Assembly (NCBI GenBank): GCA_040222185.1
Contig: JAVKDP010000063.1
Coordinates: forward strand, 1 to 36,374
DNA from: JAVKDP01 sp040222185
GTDB lineage: Bacteria > Bacteroidota > Rhodothermia > Balneolales > Balneolaceae
Length of the DNA: 36,374 nt
Direction: 5' to 3'
The position numbers and the translations under genes are program-made. Below, one piece after another: positions 34,496 to 36,374 of the stretch. The notes under the pieces are model-generated. The model was given only the letters and a program-made list of their open reading frames with translations. It was not told where the DNA came from and searched no databases. Numbering within the stretch: the stretch's first letter is position 1; the number at the start of each line of letters is the position of its first letter.

Positions 34496-34816
34496 ATGAT
34501 GAATGGAGAAAATTTAAACCAGGACCAGCAAGAGCAATTATTATTTATGATGCTTATTCAGCAACATCAGCAAATAGGGATGATGGGCCTTGGAAAGATT
34601 AAGAATCCGTCAACAGATGAAATGGAAAAGGATTTATCAGCCGTTAAATATGCTATAGACACTCTTAGTGTTTTAGATAAGTATACAAATGGGAACCTTC
34701 CAAAAGAGCTAAAGGGTTACTTAGATCAGTCGCTTACCACACTCAGGCTAAATTATGCTGATGAGGCTAAGAAGGAAGATGATCCAAAAGAAACGGATGA
34801 AAAAAAAGAAGATTAA
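34496..34816 (+). CDS. DUF1844 family protein
   Basis: A 106-residue protein. The core LLFMMLIQQHQQIGMMGLGKIKNPSTDEMEKDLSAVKYAIDTLSVLDKYTNGNL matches DUF1844, a short helical family typical of this phylum group and of other didermic lineages; its function is unknown. The C-terminus (~90-106) is a charged Lys/Glu/Asp tail. The first two codons are ATG, so the start is 34496 or 34499. It overlaps the following NUDIX gene, so the pair is probably co-transcribed. Confidence 0.87.
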   Translation: MMNGENLNQDQQEQLLFMMLIQQHQQIGMMGLGKIKNPSTDEMEKDLSAVKYAIDTLSVLDKYTNGNLPKELKGYLDQSLTTLRLNYADEAKKEDDPKETDEKKED

Positions 34817-35252
34817 ACCAGTAGCGGCCGCTGGTGGTGTAGTATATAAGTACAGAGAAGGAGTTGAGGAGCCATCAGTGCTTTTAATTCTTCGAAATGG
34901 GGTATGGGACATTCCAAAAGGCAAGCTTGAGAAAGGTGAAAGTATTGAAATGTGTGCCGTTCGGGAAGTTGCGGAAGAAACCGGTACTGAACTACCAATT
35001 TTAATATCTGTACTTGGAGAAACATACCACGAGTACCCGGAAAAGAAAAAAATCATTGGCAAAACGACCTATTGGTATTCCATGATTTTTGGAAAAAAGC
35101 AGGTGTTCACTCCACAGAGAAATGAAGGAATCGAAAAAGTAAGTTGGGTCTCTTTAAGTCAGGCAAAAGAGCAGGTTGGATTTGAGAACTTGAAGCTTGT
35201 CCTGAATTTATTTGAAAAGAGTATCGCCAGAATCCATTCTCAAGACTGTTAA
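34797..35252 (+). CDS. NUDIX hydrolase
   Basis: A 151-residue protein when started at ATG 34797, overlapping the DUF1844 stop by 20 bp; a longer frame back to 34755 would add a Lys/Arg-rich stretch that looks like out-of-frame DUF1844 sequence. The Nudix box GKLEKGESIEMCAVREVAEETGTEL (GX5EX7REVAEEXG) is complete. The preceding GVWDIPKGKLE resembles the Ap4A hydrolase/DIPP-like branch (W-x-x-P-K-G). It probably hydrolyses a nucleoside diphosphate derivative such as a diadenosine or polyphosphate compound; the exact substrate is not fixed by sequence. A strong terminator follows. Confidence 0.88.
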   Translation: MKKKKIKPVAAAGGVVYKYREGVEEPSVLLILRNGVWDIPKGKLEKGESIEMCAVREVAEETGTELPILISVLGETYHEYPEKKKIIGKTTYWYSMIFGKKQVFTPQRNEGIEKVSWVSLSQAKEQVGFENLKLVLNLFEKSIARIHSQDC

Positions 35253-35269
35253 GAAACTCATGGGCATAA

Positions 35270-35299
35270 AAAAAGGCGTGGTCAAAACCACGCCTTTTT
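35270..35299. terminator. Strong (bidirectional) terminator between NUDIX gene and TonB gene
   Basis: A 13-bp perfect stem, AAAAAGGCGTGGT (35270-35282) and ACCACGCCTTTTT (35287-35299), with loop CAAA. A runs on one side and T runs on the other allow termination in both directions between convergent stops at 35252 and 35326. Confidence 0.92.
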
Positions 35300-35325
35300 A
35301 ATTCTATAAAGCTTTTGGACTACTC

Positions 35326-35982
35326 TTAGTTTTGTAGCCTGAATACAATAGGTAAACTGTACTGTACACGTACGGCACGGCCACGTTGCATACCGGGAGA
35401 GAAAGAAGCTTGCTTAACTGCTTCAAGAGCAGCTTCATCACAACCACCACCGATTCCACGGATTACGCGAGGGTTTTCAACTTTACCTTGCTCGTTTACA
35501 ATAAACTGAACAGTCACACGGCCTTCAATACCAGCACGGCGAGCCATTTCAGGATATTTCACTTTTTTCTGAAGACCAGCTAACCCACCTTTTAATTGAG
35601 GCATTGTTTCTACCACAACAAAAAAGTCTTCTTCTTCATCATCAGATGGAGGAGGAGGTGGTGGTAAATCAAGAGGACCATCTAAATCAAGTTCAGAATC
35701 AAGATCCAGGATTTCGTCTTCAATAATTTCATCATTTGGTACCTCAACAGGAACCGGAGGTCTTGGAGGTGGTGGTGGAGTTTCAATCTGCTTGGTTTGA
35801 ATTACTTCCTCCATCACTACTTCCTCTTGATCTTCGATAGGAGGTGGAGTTGGTGGTGCACTGTAAAGATTAATCTTCACCAGGCCAATAATAAATAATA
35901 GTGCAACAATAAGACCAAACTGAAGAAGAATATTATAAGATCTTCTTAAATCAGCGCGATCTGTTTTTCTTTCTGTATTCAT
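35326..35982 (-). CDS. Energy transducer TonB
   Basis: A 218-residue TonB-family protein. A basic N-terminus (TERKTDRADLRRSYN) precedes one membrane helix (ILLQFGLIVALLFIIGLVKI, ~19-38). A Pro/Glu/Val-rich periplasmic stretch (~45-125) with PPPPPRPPVPVEVP and PPPPPPSDDEEED follows, then the TonB C-terminal domain (~130-218: VKYPEMARRAGIEGRVTVQ, FSPGMQRGRAVRVQYSLPIVF). It transmits proton-motive energy from ExbB/ExbD, absent here, to outer-membrane receptors. A second TonB-domain gene lies directly upstream, 130 bp before its start. Confidence 0.93.
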   Translation of the reverse strand: MNTERKTDRADLRRSYNILLQFGLIVALLFIIGLVKINLYSAPPTPPPIEDQEEVVMEEVIQTKQIETPPPPPRPPVPVEVPNDEIIEDEILDLDSELDLDGPLDLPPPPPPSDDEEEDFFVVVETMPQLKGGLAGLQKKVKYPEMARRAGIEGRVTVQFIVNEQGKVENPRVIRGIGGGCDEAALEAVKQASFSPGMQRGRAVRVQYSLPIVFRLQN

Positions 35983-36112
35983 ATAAATAGCTTTTTAACA
36001 ATAATAGAATGACGACTAAAAAAGAACGGGATTTTTTTAAAAGCCCGCAAGTCTTTTATGTTAGAATTACGGAGATATAACGAAACGAATAAGATTTTCT
36101 TTCATTTCAATT

Positions 36113-36374
36113 TTATTTGAGTTTAAAAACAACAGGTTGCTGCATTCTAACTTTAACAAATTTGCCGTTTTGGATACCAGGAGTAAAGGTCATGAGCTTT
36201 ATAGCTCTTAAAACTTCCTCATCGCATCCAGCTCCAATTCCCCTGATTATAGTGGGATTTTCGACCTCACCTTTTTCATTTACAATAAACTGAACATACA
36301 CCCTGCCTTCGGTTCCGATTCTTTTTGCAAGATCAGGATAGTTTATCTCATTATATAATGACTGCATTCCTCCC
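36113..36374 (-). CDS. TonB C-terminal domain protein (5' end cut by window)
   Basis: Only the C-terminal ~86 codons are in the window. The ATG at 36365-36367 is internal: the frame continues upstream with two Gly codons, matching the KGGLAGLQ position of the neighbouring TonB. Seen are YPDLAKRIGTEGRVYVQFIVNEKGEVENP, RGIGAGCDEEVLRAIK and FTPGIQNGKFVKVRM, strongly similar to the downstream TonB's C-terminal domain (VQFIVNE, RGIG and GCDE shared in register), so the two are tandem duplicates. About 110 bp of AT-rich DNA (35983-36112) separates them. Confidence 0.9.
   Translation of the reverse strand, partial: GGMQSLYNEINYPDLAKRIGTEGRVYVQFIVNEKGEVENPTIIRGIGAGCDEEVLRAIKLMTFTPGIQNGKFVKVRMQQPVVFKLK

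Noticed and set aside
34755..34796. The longer start for the NUDIX gene
   Set aside because: The extra residues are a Lys/Arg-rich reading of the DUF1844 C-terminal codons in another frame; ATG 34797 fits the family start better.
36365..36367. ATG as the start of the last TonB-domain gene
   Set aside because: In-frame Gly codons upstream match the conserved region of the neighbouring TonB, so this Met is internal.

Overview
The window is about 36 kb of AT-leaning bacterial chromosome (roughly 40% GC by eye). It comes from a didermic bacterium of the Bacteroidota/Balneolota side of the FCB group, and my best guess is a marine Balneolaceae relative. The reasons are a protein with a C-terminal type IX-like/FlgD-like sorting domain next to a PorV/PorQ-family barrel, a membrane-anchored AraC regulator of the 7TM-HTH kind, many lipoproteins, weak or absent Shine-Dalgarno sequences, a serC-DUF1015 pair, a bacterial-type crtI, and proline-rich TonB proteins. 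The assignment is inference from gene content; no rRNA or tRNA is present.

Layout. 1-4500 (+): the 3' part of a large secreted FN3/sorting-domain protein, a PorV/PorQ-like outer-membrane protein and a PPIase lipoprotein, which read together as an export cassette. 4501-5155: no major gene; two copies of a 76-bp terminator-bearing repeat 533 bp apart flank a small membrane ORF. 5156-13214 (-): a YtxH protein, then an RND efflux operon (adaptor lipoprotein, permease 1, permease 2) with no outer-membrane factor. 13387-16360 (+): a small transaldolase with its own terminator, then a penicillin-acylase-family lipoprotein. 16372-18997: a small 4-TM protein (-), a membrane AraC regulator (+) and an NHL-propeller lipoprotein (+) preceded by four TTCNGAA sites. 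19005-22503 (-): a sodium:solute (proline-type) symporter downstream of a LytS/LytTR-type two-component pair. 22553-24578: a DUF3108-like lipoprotein (-) and a DinB-fold exported protein (+) that diverge around an unusual symmetrical array of four GGTGANNCGG motifs, then a DUF4442 hotdog protein (-).

24642-31268 (-): CPBP protease, gamma-glutamyltransferase, nitrilase, a secreted HEVVH zincin, phytoene desaturase and an RlpA/SPOR lipoprotein. 31408-31998 (+): a rhomboid protease. 32062-34383 (-): serC downstream of a DUF1015 gene. 34496-35252 (+): DUF1844 and NUDIX genes that overlap. 35326-36374 (-): two TonB-type energy transducers, the second cut by the window end.

Most of the window is ordinary housekeeping and envelope biology. 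The most unusual signals are non-coding: the dyad-symmetric 70-bp motif array at 23374-23443, the terminator-shaped hairpin inside the signal-peptide codons of the PPIase gene (2788-2826), the duplicated terminator repeat (4502-4577 and 5035-5110), and the TTCNGAA cluster (18022-18096). At protein level, the tandem RND permeases differ at a key proton-relay aspartate, the RND adaptor carries a Spy-like tail, and the HEVVH protein looks like an undescribed secreted peptidase family. I found no CRISPR array, prophage, transposase or clear defence system.
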